A stretch of 64,000 nt of DNA from Streptomyces sp. CB01881 (GCF_002953255.1 NZ_CP026498.1:1295645-1359644), one strand, 5' to 3'. Numbered from the stretch's first letter, positions 45,224 to 54,697 are shown. Notes: generated by a model from the letters alone, not told the origin. Program-made: numbers and translations.

Positions 45224-46198
45224 GTGAGCACGGTGGCGGTCGGGGACAGGGACAGGGACAGGGACGGGGACGGTGCGGCGGTTCCGGGCGGGGACCGGGG
45301 GCCGGGAGGGCGACGGGTGGCCGGGCCGGTCCGGTTCGTGGCGCTCGGGGACTCGCTCACGGAGGGGGTCGGCGACCCGGTGGCCGACGGGTGGCGGGGC
45401 TGGGCCGCGGTGCTCGCGCGGTCGCTGGCGCCGGCCGGGGCCGGCGTCGAGTTCACCAACCTGGCGCGCAGCGGCGCCCTCAGCGCCGATCTGACGGCGG
45501 GGCAACTGCCCGTCGCCCTGGCGCTGCGTCCGGCGGTGGCCGCCGTGGTCATCGGTGGCAACGACACCCTGCGGGCCGGGTTCGACGTCGGCCGCACCGC
45601 GCGCGAGCTGGACGCCACCCTCGGTGGGCTGTCCCGCGGCGGCGCGCTGGTGCTCACCGCTTGCCTGCCCGACCCGGGCACGCTGCTGCGGCTGCCGCAG
45701 CCGTTCGCCCGTCCGCTGGCCCGCCGGATGCGCGCGGTGAACACGGTGGTGCACGCGCTCTCGGCCCGTCACCGGACCGTCCACCTGCACCTCGCCGAGC
45801 TGCCGTGGATGGCGCGGCGGCAGCTGCTGAGCGTGGACCGGCTCCACCCGAGTGCCGAGGGACACCACCTGATCGCCCGTGGCTTCCACGACCTGCTCGC
45901 CGCCGCCGGCCGCCCGCTCGGCCCGGCCCCCGCCGCCGAACCGGCCGAGCCGCCGCCGGGCACGCTGGCGGACCTGTGGTGGATGGCGACCCGGGGCACC
46001 CGCTGGGTCGCCGACCGCAGCACCGATCTGCTCCCCGGCCTGCTCGCACTGGCCGCCGTCGAGGGTTTCGCCCGGCTCCGCGGGGCCACCGGCCGCCAGG
46101 ACGAGCAGATGGTTCGCGCGGCGGCCGCGGCCCTCGCCTCGCTCGGCCCGGCCGGGGCGGGGGATCCGTCGGCCGGCCGCCGGAAGCTACCCTCCTGA
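45224..46198 (+). CDS. SGNH/GDSL-family hydrolase
   Basis: A 324-residue esterase or acyl hydrolase. Block I FVALGDSLTEGVGDP holds the nucleophilic Ser. Block III is VVIGGNDTLR. Block V VDRLHPSAEGHHL holds the catalytic Asp and His. There is no signal peptide; an N-terminal Asp/Arg repeat comes from a GACAGG tandem. GTG 45224 is chosen because a perfect AGGAGG ends six bases upstream. Co-location with two glycosyltransferases suggests deacylation of a glycolipid or sugar, an inference. The C-terminal ~90 residues are extra to the fold. Confidence 0.88.
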   Translation: MSTVAVGDRDRDRDGDGAAVPGGDRGPGGRRVAGPVRFVALGDSLTEGVGDPVADGWRGWAAVLARSLAPAGAGVEFTNLARSGALSADLTAGQLPVALALRPAVAAVVIGGNDTLRAGFDVGRTARELDATLGGLSRGGALVLTACLPDPGTLLRLPQPFARPLARRMRAVNTVVHALSARHRTVHLHLAELPWMARRQLLSVDRLHPSAEGHHLIARGFHDLLAAAGRPLGPAPAAEPAEPPPGTLADLWWMATRGTRWVADRSTDLLPGLLALAAVEGFARLRGATGRQDEQMVRAAAAALASLGPAGAGDPSAGRRKLPS

Positions 46199-46257
46199 CG
46201 GGCAGGGTCACAATCAGAGGCGTTGCGATCAGCGCCGCGTACAGAGGGGGCCGCCGA

Positions 46258-46800
46258 ATGAGCGGATCGGTCACGGCAGTCAGCAGCAACGGCGAGTACT
46301 CGTTCACCAAGCCCAACCGGGCCGCCATCACCCTGCTCGCCGGGCTCGGTGTGGAGGGGGACGTCCATGCCGGGGTCACGGTCAGGCACCGCTCGCGGGT
46401 CGCGCAGGACCCGACCCAGCCCAACCTGCGGCAGGTCCACCTCATCCACGAGGAGCTCTTCGCGGAGGTGGGCGCGGCCGGCTTCGGCGTACGGCCGGGC
46501 GAGCTCGGCGAGAACGTCACCACCCGGGGCGTCGACCTGCTCGGCCTGCCCGTCGGGGCGCTGCTGCGGATCGGCGGCGAGGCGGTCGTCGAGGTCACCG
46601 GCCTGCGCAATCCGTGCGCCCAGATCGACAACTTCCGGGACGGGCTGCTGAAGCAGGTCGTCGGCCGGGACGAGGCCGGGAACGTCGTCCGCAAGGCCGG
46701 CATCATGGGCGTCGTCCGGACCGGCGGCGTGGTCCGGCCCGGCGACGCGATCGCCGTGGAGCTTCCGGAAGGGCCGCACCGGCCCCTCGAACGGGTCTGA
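46258..46800 (+). CDS. MOSC-domain protein
   Basis: A 180-residue stand-alone MOSC domain (molybdenum cofactor sulfurase C-terminal type). Typical are SFTKPNRAAITLLAGLGVEGDVHAG, VHLIHEELFAEV, GELGENVTTRGVDLLGLPVG and the conserved cysteine in VTGLRNPCAQID. Such proteins handle sulfur or bind molybdenum cofactor, and most stand-alone members are uncharacterised. GAGGGGG lies nine bases before ATG 46258. Confidence 0.88.
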   Translation: MSGSVTAVSSNGEYSFTKPNRAAITLLAGLGVEGDVHAGVTVRHRSRVAQDPTQPNLRQVHLIHEELFAEVGAAGFGVRPGELGENVTTRGVDLLGLPVGALLRIGGEAVVEVTGLRNPCAQIDNFRDGLLKQVVGRDEAGNVVRKAGIMGVVRTGGVVRPGDAIAVELPEGPHRPLERV

Positions 46801-46907
46801 CGGCAGGTTCGCCCCGCAGGACGGCGGGGAACCGTCGGGGTGGGCGGGGATGTCCTGCCAGGCGGGCGGGCGGGGGTCGTCCACCCGGTTCGACGGAGGG
46901 ACTTGCC

Positions 46908-48035
46908 GTGGTGACGTCGGAGCCTGCGGGCGGCCTGGACGGTCGTGCGGGACGCGAGTTGCTGGCCGCCGCCGGAGTGCTGTTCCCGGACGCGCAGGGC
47001 CGGGTGCTGATCGTCCGGCTGCCGTACGACCGGAGGCATCCGCTGGCGGTCTCCGGCGGCGGATGGGAGCCGCGGGACCTCTCCCCGCGCCGGACGGCCG
47101 TGCGGGAGATCGAGGAGGAGCTGGGGTTCACCCCCAGGCTCGGGCCGTTGGCCTGCATCGACTGGACGCTCGACGACTACCGGCCGCCGGTCGCCGCGCA
47201 CCTCTACTGGGGCGATCCGCTCACCCCCCGGGAACTGGCCGCGTTCACGCCGGACCCGGCGGAGGTCGGCGGCTGGGCGTGGCTGACACCGGAGCAGGCG
47301 GGCCACGCCCTGCCGCCGCGGCTCTCCCGCCGGGTGAGTGCCTGCCTGCGGGCGCCGCGGGACGCCGGGCCGCTCGAACTCGAGGACGGCATGCCCGCCG
47401 GACACACCCTCGACCACCTGGCGGCCGGGCCGCCGCCCGCGTACACCCGGCTGGCCGGGGTCACGCTGACCGGTACGCCCGGTCTGCCCCCGGCGGAGCC
47501 CGCCGCTCCCCCGCTGGACCGGGAGACGTTCATCGCCACCCGCCCACGGATCCGGGCCAAGGCGCGGACGCTGTTCACCGACGCGGACGGGCGGGTGCTG
47601 CTGGTGCGGCTGCGCCCGTGGCCGGGCCCGGGCGGCGAGGAGCCGTACTGGGTGCTGCCCGGCGGCGGCATCGAGGCGGACCGCGAGCTGCCCCGGGCCG
47701 CGGCCCGGCGCGAGGTCCGTGAGGAGCTGGGCTGGGAGTGCGAACCGGGCCGGCTGCTGGCCCTCGACTGGCTGCCCGGACGGGACGCGGACCGGGCGAG
47801 CGACCGGGACACCGCCGTCCTGGTGTACGTCTTCGACGGCGGGACGGTGACGGAGGAACAGCTCGCCTCGATCGCACTGGCCGAGGACGAGCTGGTCGAG
47901 TGGCGGCTCTGCGACCCGGCCCGGGCCCGGGCGCTGCTGTCCGGCTCCTCCTGGGCCCGGACGGCGGCCGCCCTCGCCACCCGCGCCCGGGCGGGCGGGC
48001 CGGCCGAACTGGTCGGCGGGCGGCCTGCGGACTGA
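46908..48035 (+). CDS. Double-Nudix-domain protein
   Basis: A 375-residue protein with two Nudix hydrolase domains. The first box (GGGWEPRDLSPRRTAVREIEEELG, near 45-68) has Asp in place of the first Glu. The second (GGGIEADRELPRAAARREVREELG, near 252-275) matches G-X5-E-X7-REUXEEXGU. Nudix enzymes cleave nucleoside-diphosphate-linked compounds, and substrate is unknown. GTG 46908 has GGAGGG seven bases upstream; GTG 46911 is possible. Tandem Nudix fusions with one imperfect box often keep one active and one regulatory domain. Confidence 0.85.
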   Translation: MVTSEPAGGLDGRAGRELLAAAGVLFPDAQGRVLIVRLPYDRRHPLAVSGGGWEPRDLSPRRTAVREIEEELGFTPRLGPLACIDWTLDDYRPPVAAHLYWGDPLTPRELAAFTPDPAEVGGWAWLTPEQAGHALPPRLSRRVSACLRAPRDAGPLELEDGMPAGHTLDHLAAGPPPAYTRLAGVTLTGTPGLPPAEPAAPPLDRETFIATRPRIRAKARTLFTDADGRVLLVRLRPWPGPGGEEPYWVLPGGGIEADRELPRAAARREVREELGWECEPGRLLALDWLPGRDADRASDRDTAVLVYVFDGGTVTEEQLASIALAEDELVEWRLCDPARARALLSGSSWARTAAALATRARAGGPAELVGGRPAD

Positions 48036-48077
48036 CGGCGGACTGACGGAGGCGGCTGGCGGCGGGCGGCCGGACCA

Positions 48078-48139
48078 CGGTCAGCCGTCGCGTGTGCCTG
48101 GAGGCGGACGGGCCTGCAGGCGCACGCGACGGCTGACCG
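48078..48139. terminator. Long hairpin, 23-bp arms
   Basis: Inverted repeat 48078-48100 with 48117-48139, one mismatch, loop of 16 bases. It lies 42 bases after the Nudix gene stop and directly before a 25-bp tandem repeat. It probably terminates the upstream transcript. Confidence 0.75.
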
Positions 48140-48159
48140 GCGCGCGCAGTGCCGCGCGC

Positions 48160-48268
48160 GCCGACGGCGGGTGAGCGGAGGCGGGCCGACGGCGGGTGAG
48201 CGGAGGCGGGCCGACGGCGGGTGAGCGGAGGCGGGCCGACGGCGGGTGAGCGGAGGCGGGCCGACGGA
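48160..48268. repeat. 25-bp tandem repeat, four copies plus partial
   Basis: Four perfect 25-base units (starts 48160, 48185, 48210, 48235) beginning GCCGACGGCGGGTGAGCGG, then nine bases of a fifth. Units are contiguous, without spacers, so this is not a CRISPR array. It sits 49 bases before the next gene. Confidence 0.95.
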
Positions 48269-48316
48269 CCGCCGGACCACCGGACCAGAACGGTGTTCCT
48301 GGTCCACACTGGGCCC

Positions 48317-48712
48317 ATGCAGAACGCGCTCGGGAAGGTACTGGCCGGCCGCCGGGTGGCGGCGGTCGGCGGCGGCGGCCGGCTCGACATCACGCTCGAC
48401 GGGCCGGTGACCGTCCGGGTGGCGCACGAGTTCGTGATCGCGACGCCCACCGAGGTGGACCACTTCTTCCCCGCCCTGACCCTCCGCCCGTCCGGCGCGC
48501 TGCTCGGCCTGGTGGGCCGGACGCTCGGCGCCGCCCGGGTGACCATGGCGGGCGGGCTGGAGCTGGCCTTCGACGGTGACGCCGTGCTGTCCGTGCCGCC
48601 GCACGCGCAGGTCGCGCCCTGGAGCGTCGTCACGCCCGAGGGCACCGTCTGCGCAGGGCTGGCGGGCGGCGAGGTGGCGTGGGCGGAGGAGCCGGCGACG
48701 CCCAGCGGGTGA
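48317..48712 (+). CDS. Hypothetical protein, DUF6188-like
   Basis: A 131-residue small cytoplasmic protein, probably all-beta. MQNALGKVLAGRRVAAV, RLDITLDGPVTVRVAHEFVI and TLRPSGALLGLVGRTL recall the small DUF6188-type proteins of actinobacteria (from memory, moderate confidence). The C-terminal region VPPHAQVAPWSVVTPEGT is also typical. No catalytic residues stand out. ATG 48317 is supported by where coding character begins; upstream sequence is the tandem repeat. Confidence 0.6.
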   Translation: MQNALGKVLAGRRVAAVGGGGRLDITLDGPVTVRVAHEFVIATPTEVDHFFPALTLRPSGALLGLVGRTLGAARVTMAGGLELAFDGDAVLSVPPHAQVAPWSVVTPEGTVCAGLAGGEVAWAEEPATPSG

Positions 48713-48826
48713 GCCGGGCAGTCCCGGGTCGGTCCGGGCAGTCCCGATTCGGTCCGGGCAGTCCCCAGTCAGCCCGGGCCGGACCGGCCGACGCCACCGG
48801 CCGCCCGGCCCACGCCACCGGCTGTC

Positions 48827-48864
48827 CGGCAGGCCCCCGCGCCGCACGACGCGGGGGCCTGCCG
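48827..48864. terminator. Bidirectional hairpin terminator
   Basis: A 15-bp stem (48827-48841 with 48850-48864), eight-base loop, between the hypothetical gene and the convergent roadblock gene. Upstream (48716-48775) are three imperfect copies of a CAGTCCCG/GGTCCGGG unit. Confidence 0.8.
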
Positions 48865-48901
48865 CCGGACGGACGGCCGGGCGGCAGTACCGCCCGACGC
48901 G

Positions 48902-49276
48902 TCAGACCTCCAGCTCGTTCTCGATCTTCGTCAGCTGGTGCCGGGCCATCGCCAGGTTGGCGCGGCCCTTGTCCAGCGCGAGGTAGAGGAACAGGCCCTT
49001 GCCCCCGCGGCCGGTGAGCGGACGGATCAGGTGGTACTGGCTGCTGAGGGTGATGAGGATGTCCTCGATGCCGTCCTGCAGCCCGAGCATGTCCATCGTG
49101 CGCATCTTGGCCCGGACCACGTCGGTGTTCCCGGCCGCGGCGACGTTGAGGTCGAACCCCCCGGGGCCGTCGAGGGTGGCGAGGGCCATGCCGCTGTTGT
49201 AGTCGACGAGGGCGGCTCCGAGGGCACCCTCGATCGCGGTCATGGTCTGCTTGAGTGCGCCGGCTGCGTCTGTCAT
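48902..49276 (-). CDS. Roadblock/LC7-domain protein A
   Basis: A 124-residue single roadblock/LC7 domain. ALGAALVDYNSGMALATLDGPG gives the first two strands. MLGLQDGIEDILITLSSQYHLIRPL and the long last helix LDKGRANLAMARHQLTKIENEL complete the fold. These proteins dimerise and regulate small Ras-like GTPases (MglB, conservon CvnB). No GTPase is encoded nearby. GGAG precedes ATG 49276. It is the last gene of a four-gene set in which two other members also carry this domain. Confidence 0.87.
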   Translation of the reverse strand: MTDAAGALKQTMTAIEGALGAALVDYNSGMALATLDGPGGFDLNVAAAGNTDVVRAKMRTMDMLGLQDGIEDILITLSSQYHLIRPLTGRGGKGLFLYLALDKGRANLAMARHQLTKIENELEV

Positions 49277-49369
49277 GTCGGTTTCTCCAGTTCGTTCGGA
49301 AGATCGGAAGGGTGGGAAGGGTCGGAAGGTTCGGTCGGGTCAGGTGGGGCCGGAAGGTGCGGGAAGCGC

Positions 49370-49804
49370 CTACGGAGGGTCCTTGGGGGTCAGCGAGTCG
49401 TTGATCAGGGCCGCGATCCGCCGGGCGGAGCGGCGGGCCTCCAGGTGCAGCCGGCCGACGTTCACGTCCGGGTGCGCCAGCAGGGTGAGCACACAGCTGC
49501 CGCCCGCCGCATAGGTGCCGATGTACCCGTACTCGCCGCGCACCAGCGACTCCCGGAACTCGCCCTGCCCGGTGGTGTCCGCGAGCCGCTGGGCCAGGCT
49601 CAGCGAGGCGGCGGTCATCGCGGCCAGACCGGAGGGCTCGGCCCCGTGGGTGTCGTGCGCGACCAGCAGGCCGTCCACGCTGGCCACCAGACCGCCCGCG
49701 AGGTGCGGGACCCGGTGCCTGAGGGCACGCACTTCGGCCAGCAGCTCGGTCTCCAAGGCGATCAGTTGTCTCCTTCCGACACGCTGCTTGAGCGCCCGCC
49801 TCAT
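49370..49804 (-). CDS. Roadblock/LC7-domain protein B
   Basis: A 144-residue roadblock/LC7 protein. A basic N-terminal helix (MRRALKQRVGRRQLIALETELLAEV) precedes the domain: HLAGGLVASVDGLLVAHDTHGAEP, LAAMTAASLSLAQRLADTTGQG and the later LTLLAHPDVNVGRLHLEARRSARRIAALI. This resembles the variant of MglB/CvnB that contacts GTPases, with an additional N-terminal helix. The ribosome binding site is weak. It lies 93 bases before protein A on the same strand. Confidence 0.83.
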   Translation of the reverse strand: MRRALKQRVGRRQLIALETELLAEVRALRHRVPHLAGGLVASVDGLLVAHDTHGAEPSGLAAMTAASLSLAQRLADTTGQGEFRESLVRGEYGYIGTYAAGGSCVLTLLAHPDVNVGRLHLEARRSARRIAALINDSLTPKDPP

Positions 49805-49838
49805 GACCGTGAGAGCGGGGTCGCGGGCGGAGAGTTGT

Positions 49839-51062
49839 TCAAAGTCGGGCCTCCAGAAGGGTTCGGACCCGGATCAGCAGCGCGATGTCCGGGTCGGGGA
49901 CGGTCGGCGGGCGGGCCGCCGCCGGGCCCGGCGGGTGGGCCGGGGCCGACGGGTGGACCGCGAGCGGGCGGTGGCGGGCGGAGCGGATGGCGCTCACCGG
50001 GAGCAACCCCGCCAGGGCCGCGCCGGGGACGCGGCGGAGCAGCCCGGGCGGGGGCCCGGGCGGGGGCGCCGGCGGCGGTCCGGACTGGGTCCCGGGGGGC
50101 GCTTCGGTCCGCACCCCGGGCTCCGGTCCGGCCTGCGCCGCGGACCGCGACCCGGCGGCGTGCCGCGGGGCGTCACGGCCCGGCGTGGCCAGCAGCCCGG
50201 CGGCGGCGAGGCGGCGGACGTCGGCCGTGGTGGCGAACCCCGAACGGCCGAGCAGCCGCGCCAGCTCCGCCGGGGTTCTTCGGCCGTCGGCGTGGTCGAG
50301 CAGTTCGCGCTGACGCCGGCTGGGCGGGCACGGCCGGCCCGGCCGGTTGCCCGGGGCCGCGCACCGCTCCTGGCCTCCGGACGGGCGGACGGAACCGACC
50401 GCACCGGCCGGACGGACCGGACGCGGCGGGCCGACCTCCCCGATCCGGCCGACCTCGGCGATCCGGCCCGCCTCGGCGGTCCGGCCGGTCCGGCCCAGCG
50501 GGCGGACCGGTTCGGTGTCGAGTTGCGGCCAGGGCCAGATCCGGTCGAGCAGCCGGTGCCGGCGCTCCACCTCCCGGCGCAGCCGCGGAGCGCTGACCGC
50601 CGCGACCGGGCCGAGCCAGTGCCGTGCGCCCGGCTCGAAGGACCACGGGCCCGCCGAGGCCCCGGCGCCGTCGAGCACGAAGAACGCGGCGTCGTAGAGG
50701 GCGCCGAGCTGGCAGAGCTCCAACTCCCCCCGAGTGAAGAGCCGTTGTTCGACCAGGGCGCCGCCGACCCGGCCGTGCGGGCCGTAGGTGCGGACGGCCT
50801 CCTGCCAGGCCTGCCGGGTGATCCTGCCACAGCCGGTGAGCAGCATGGCCAGGTCGGGCGCGCGGTCGGACTCGGCGTGCACCACCAGGCCGTCGGCGAG
50901 GTGCAGCGTGCCCGTGGGGCCGCGCAGGGCGCCGGTCGCGCGCTCGTCGGCCAGCCGCTCGACGGCGGCGAAGGCCTCACCGGTGGTGAGCGGCGCGCCG
51001 GTGGCGAGGGCGTGGCCGGGGGCCATGACGTGACCGGGCACGATGGCGTCGACGTCGTTCAC
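49839..51062 (-). CDS. Roadblock-cluster partner protein with winged-helix-like C-terminal region
   Basis: About 407 residues. The N-terminal ~170 residues (TGEAFAAVERLADERATGALRG, TLHLADGLVVHAESDRAPDLAMLL, RVGGALVEQRLFTRGELELCQLGAL) resemble PATAN/DUF4388-type helical modules seen next to roadblock proteins. A Pro/Arg/Gly linker follows, then a small helical segment with RRTPAELARLLGRSGFATTADVRRLAAAGLL, which reads like a winged-helix DNA-binding or protein-binding domain. I start it at GTG 51062; ATG 51026 is an alternative. The C-terminal half is Pro-rich. It probably links roadblock signalling to transcription, which is a guess. Confidence 0.65.
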   Translation of the reverse strand: MNDVDAIVPGHVMAPGHALATGAPLTTGEAFAAVERLADERATGALRGPTGTLHLADGLVVHAESDRAPDLAMLLTGCGRITRQAWQEAVRTYGPHGRVGGALVEQRLFTRGELELCQLGALYDAAFFVLDGAGASAGPWSFEPGARHWLGPVAAVSAPRLRREVERRHRLLDRIWPWPQLDTEPVRPLGRTGRTAEAGRIAEVGRIGEVGPPRPVRPAGAVGSVRPSGGQERCAAPGNRPGRPCPPSRRQRELLDHADGRRTPAELARLLGRSGFATTADVRRLAAAGLLATPGRDAPRHAAGSRSAAQAGPEPGVRTEAPPGTQSGPPPAPPPGPPPGLLRRVPGAALAGLLPVSAIRSARHRPLAVHPSAPAHPPGPAAARPPTVPDPDIALLIRVRTLLEARL

Positions 51063-51180
51063 GCCGGCCGCCCGGTGACCGCCGGGGCGTCGGCGGCCCG
51101 GCCCGCTGGCCGAAACACGGCGCCCCGGGCCGACGATGCGCCGCGCCGGCCCGCCATCGCGTTCGCCGTCCGAACGCCGG

Positions 51181-51564
51181 TCATCCGAGCACCAGTTCCT
51201 CGGCGAGGGCCTGCAGGCGGTAGCGGGCCGAGGCGAGGTTGCCCTCGGTCCGGTCGAGCCACAGGTGCAGGACGAGTGGGCTGTCGAAGACGGTGTCAAT
51301 GAAGCAGATCAGGTGGTAACTGCGGCCCGCAGTGAGGATGATGTCCTGCAGAGGCGCCCGGCTGTCCTCCGCCACGGTGAAGGTTTCACTCTCAAAAGCC
51401 GTACGTACCAAGTCGGTTGCCTCCGCGGCCGTGGTCTCGTGGTCGCCGGTGGGGCTGACGCCGGCGCTGCCGAGGGCGAGTCCGCTGCTCCAGTCGATGA
51501 GGCTGGCCGCACGGGCACCGGCGATCGCCATGGCCGCGGACAGGCATTCGTCGATACCCGGCAC
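51181..51564 (-). CDS. Roadblock/LC7-domain protein C
   Basis: A 127-residue roadblock/LC7 protein and the first gene of the set. ARAASLIDWSSGLALGSAG, FESETFTVAEDSRAPLQDIILTAGRSYHLICFID and the final helix LDRTEGNLASARYRLQALAEEL define the fold and align with protein A. GTG 51564 is chosen because GAAGGAG lies eight bases upstream. The open frame continues 12 codons upstream without a good site. Confidence 0.85.
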   Translation of the reverse strand: MPGIDECLSAAMAIAGARAASLIDWSSGLALGSAGVSPTGDHETTAAEATDLVRTAFESETFTVAEDSRAPLQDIILTAGRSYHLICFIDTVFDSPLVLHLWLDRTEGNLASARYRLQALAEELVLG

Positions 51565-51920
51565 TCGGGCTCCTTCGGACGGATTGGGGCAGCCGGGCAC
51601 GCTGGGCCGACGCCGACCGGACCGCCACGGGCAGTGGCGGGTTCGACACGGAAGGCTACTGGCGGATTCCGTATGACGAACATTCCAATGGCATATTCAC
51701 ACCACAGGGGTCTGATTTCGGCCAAGCTATGACGTCGCGTCAGATCGAGGCGGCGGTCGAACCTGCTGGCCGGAGCCGACGCGGCGGGCCGCCGAGATCC
51801 GGCCCACCGGCCCACCTGGACCGGGACCTTGGCCGATTGTCGGCCACGCCGGAGGGTTTCGGCCACGGACTGCGATAAGACCGATCCGTGTACCGCGCCC
51901 GGCCGTTGCGGCTAGGGTGG

Positions 51921-52126
51921 GCGGCGCAGCTGGTTCGCACCCGTCCGCCAGGCGGGGTGCGTCGCAAGAGGGAATCCGGTGCGAATCCGGAACTGCCCCG
52001 CAGCGGTGAGTGGGAACGAAAGCCGTCACCCAGCACTGGACGTCGAGCGTCCGGGAAGCGACGGCCGGTAGGAGCCGGACGGCCCTCAGGGGCCCGGTGT
52101 GCCCGCGAGTCCGAAGACCTGCCACT
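51921..52126 (+). promoter_or_regulatory. Cobalamin (B12) riboswitch upstream of metE
   Basis: Adenosylcobalamin riboswitch. The conserved core elements are all visible in order: CGCAAGAGGGAATCCGGTG (51963-51981), the CTGCCCCGCAGCGGTGAG region (51993-52010), GGAAGCGACGGCCGGTAGGA (near 52052-52071), and the B12 box CGAGTCCGAAGACCTGCCA (about 52106-52124). It ends about 160 bases before the metE GTG. Such switches repress B12-independent methionine synthase when cobalamin is plentiful. Boundaries are approximate. Confidence 0.93.
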
Positions 52127-52285
52127 GCCCGTGCGCCGGACCGGCGCGCGGCCACTCACCGGGACCGCGCGGGACGGTCGGCGGCGGCAGGAGCCGGACG
52201 GACGGCGCACGCGCGCCGCGGCCGACCGGCCCGCCTTCGCGCACGTCCGCCCGTACGGGCCCACGGACTCGCGAAGGAGAGTCCC

Positions 52286-54694
52286 GTGCCCAGCACCACC
52301 CAGGCGCCCGCGCCCGGCACCGCCCCAACGCCCCTTCCGGGCACCGCCCCGACGCCATTTGCGGGCAACGCCCCCGTCCACCGTCCCGCCGCCACCGTGC
52401 ACGGCTACCCCCGGCAGGGCCCGGGCCGCGAGCTCAAGCGGGCGGTCGAGCAGCACTGGGCCGGCCGCACCGGCGCCACCGAACTGCTCGCCACCGCAGC
52501 CGGGTTGCGGCGCCAGGTCTGGCGCACCCTGGCCGCCGCCGGGCTGGACGAGGTCCCCGGCAACCACTTCTCGCTCTACGACCACGTGCTCGACGCCGCC
52601 TGGATGGTCGGAGCGATCCCGCCCCGGCACGCGGCCGCGGCTCCCCCGTTCGCCGAACCGGGAAGCCCCGAGCACCACTTGGCCGTCTACTTCGCGATGG
52701 CGCGCGGCACCGCGGAGGTCGCGCCACTGGAGATGACCAAGTGGTTCGACACCAACTACCACTACCTGGTACCCGAGCTCGGCCCCGGTACCGTCTTCCG
52801 CGCCGACCCCGGCAAGCCGCTCACCGAGTTCGCCGAGGCCCGGCTGCTCGGCCTGACCACCCGCCCGGTGCTGCTCGGCCCGGTCAGCCTGCTGCTGCTC
52901 GCCAAGCCCGCCGCCGACGCCGGCCCCGGCTTCGAGCCGCTCACCCTGCTGGACCGGCTGCTGCCCGTCTACGCCGAGATCCTGGCCGCACTGCACGCCG
53001 TCGGCGCCGAGTGGGTCCAGCTGGACGAGCCCGTGCTGGCCCAGGACCAGCCGCCGGCCGTGCTCAACGCCACCGCCCGCGCCTACCGGGACCTCACCGC
53101 CGCCACCGACCGGCCCCGACTGCTGGTCGCCTCGTACTTCGGCGAACTCGGCGACGCCCTGCCGGTGCTGGCCCGCTCCCGGGTGGAGGGGCTGGCGCTG
53201 GACTTCACCGGCCCGGCCGCCGCCAACCTGCCCGCCCTGGCCTCGCTCGGCGGGCTGCCCGGGAAGCGGCTGGTCGCGGGCGTGGTCGACGGCCGCAACG
53301 TCTGGGCCGCCGATCTCGAAAAGGCCCTCGCCACCCTGGCCACCCTGCTCGGGCTCGCCGACCGGGTCGACGTGGCGCCGTCCTGCTCGCTGCTGCACGT
53401 CCCGCTCGACACCGCCGCCGAACGCGACCTCGACCCCCAGGTGCTGCGGTGGCTCGCCTTCGCCCGGCAGAAGGTGGACGAGACGGTCGTCCTGGCCCGC
53501 GCCCTGCGCGAGGGCACCGAGGCGGTCGCCCCGCAGCTGGCCGCCAACCGGGCCGCCCGGGCCTCGCGCGCCGGCTCCGCGCTCACCCGCGACCCGGCCG
53601 TCCGGGCCCGGGCCGCCGGCGTCACCCCGGCCGACACCCGGCGGGCCGCCCGGTACGCCGAACGCGCCGAGGCGCAGCGGGCCCGGCTGGCGCTGCCTCC
53701 GTTGCCGACCACGACCATCGGCTCGTTCCCGCAGACCGACGCGCTCCGCGCCGCCCGGGCGGACCTGCGCGCCGGGCGCCTGGACGCCGCCGGCTACCGC
53801 GAGCGGATCACCGCCGAGGTGCGGGAGGTGATCTCCTTCCAGGAGAAGGCCGGCCTGGACGTCCTCGTCCACGGCGAGCCCGAACGCAACGACATGGTCC
53901 AGTACTTCGCCGAGCAGCTGACCGGCTTCCTGGCCACCCGGCACGGCTGGGTCCAGTCGTACGGCACCCGGTACGTCCGTCCGCCGGTGCTGGCGGGGGA
54001 CGTCGCCCGGCCGGCGCCGATGACCGTGGACTGGTACCGCAGCGCCGCCGCGCTGACCGACCGTCCGGTGAAGGGCATGCTCACCGGGCCGGTCACCATG
54101 CTGGCCTGGTCGTTCGTCCGCGACGACCAGCCGCTCGCCGACACCGCCCGGCAGGTGGCGCTGGCGCTGCGCGACGAGGTCGCCGACCTGGAGGCGGCCG
54201 GGGCGGCCGTGGTCCAGGTGGACGAGCCGGCCCTGCGGGAGACGCTGCCGCTGCGGCGGGCCGGCCACGCGGACTACCTGGCCTGGGCGACCGAGGCGTT
54301 CCGGCTGGCCACCTCGGGCGTCCGGGCGGACACCCAGGTGCACACCCACATGTGCTACGCCGAGTTCGGCGACATCCTGCGCGCGATCGAGGAGTTGGAC
54401 GCCGACGTGATCTCGCTGGAGGCGGCCCGCTCCGGGATGGCCGTCACCGCCGAACTGTCCGCCGCCGGCTACCCGCTGGCGGTCGGCCCGGGCGTCTACG
54501 ACATCCACGCGCCCCGCGTGCCCGGCACCGCCGAGACGGTCGCGCTGCTGCGGAAGGCGCTGCGCCACCTGCCCGCCGAGCGGCTCTGGGTGAACCCGGA
54601 CTGCGGCCTCAAGACCCGCGCCTGGGCGGAGGTCCGGCCGGCCCTCGAACACCTGGTGGCGGCGGCCCGGGAGGTCCGCGCGACGCTCCGGTAA
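52286..54694 (+). CDS. metE: Cobalamin-independent methionine synthase
   Basis: Transfers a methyl group from 5-methyltetrahydropteroyl-triglutamate to homocysteine, the last step of methionine synthesis. The 802-residue product has two TIM barrels. The C-terminal catalytic zinc site is formed by His688, Cys690 (HTHMCYAEF) and Cys773 (NPDCGLKTR). [15 protein letters not shown] start of the N-terminal barrel appears as [15 protein letters not shown] near residue 40. The first ~38 residues (repeats of PGTAPTP) are an extra low-complexity extension. GTG 52286 has GAAGGAGA upstream. Expression is controlled by the riboswitch, so the cell should also have B12-dependent MetH elsewhere. Confidence 0.97.
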   Translation: MPSTTQAPAPGTAPTPLPGTAPTPFAGNAPVHRPAATVHGYPRQGPGRELKRAVEQHWAGRTGATELLATAAGLRRQVWRTLAAAGLDEVPGNHFSLYDHVLDAAWMVGAIPPRHAAAAPPFAEPGSPEHHLAVYFAMARGTAEVAPLEMTKWFDTNYHYLVPELGPGTVFRADPGKPLTEFAEARLLGLTTRPVLLGPVSLLLLAKPAADAGPGFEPLTLLDRLLPVYAEILAALHAVGAEWVQLDEPVLAQDQPPAVLNATARAYRDLTAATDRPRLLVASYFGELGDALPVLARSRVEGLALDFTGPAAANLPALASLGGLPGKRLVAGVVDGRNVWAADLEKALATLATLLGLADRVDVAPSCSLLHVPLDTAAERDLDPQVLRWLAFARQKVDETVVLARALREGTEAVAPQLAANRAARASRAGSALTRDPAVRARAAGVTPADTRRAARYAERAEAQRARLALPPLPTTTIGSFPQTDALRAARADLRAGRLDAAGYRERITAEVREVISFQEKAGLDVLVHGEPERNDMVQYFAEQLTGFLATRHGWVQSYGTRYVRPPVLAGDVARPAPMTVDWYRSAAALTDRPVKGMLTGPVTMLAWSFVRDDQPLADTARQVALALRDEVADLEAAGAAVVQVDEPALRETLPLRRAGHADYLAWATEAFRLATSGVRADTQVHTHMCYAEFGDILRAIEELDADVISLEAARSGMAVTAELSAAGYPLAVGPGVYDIHAPRVPGTAETVALLRKALRHLPAERLWVNPDCGLKTRAWAEVRPALEHLVAAAREVRATLR

Positions 54695-54697
54695 ACG

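Noticed and set aside
48160..48268. Possible CRISPR array
   Set aside because: The 25-base units are contiguous with no spacers and no cas genes are near.
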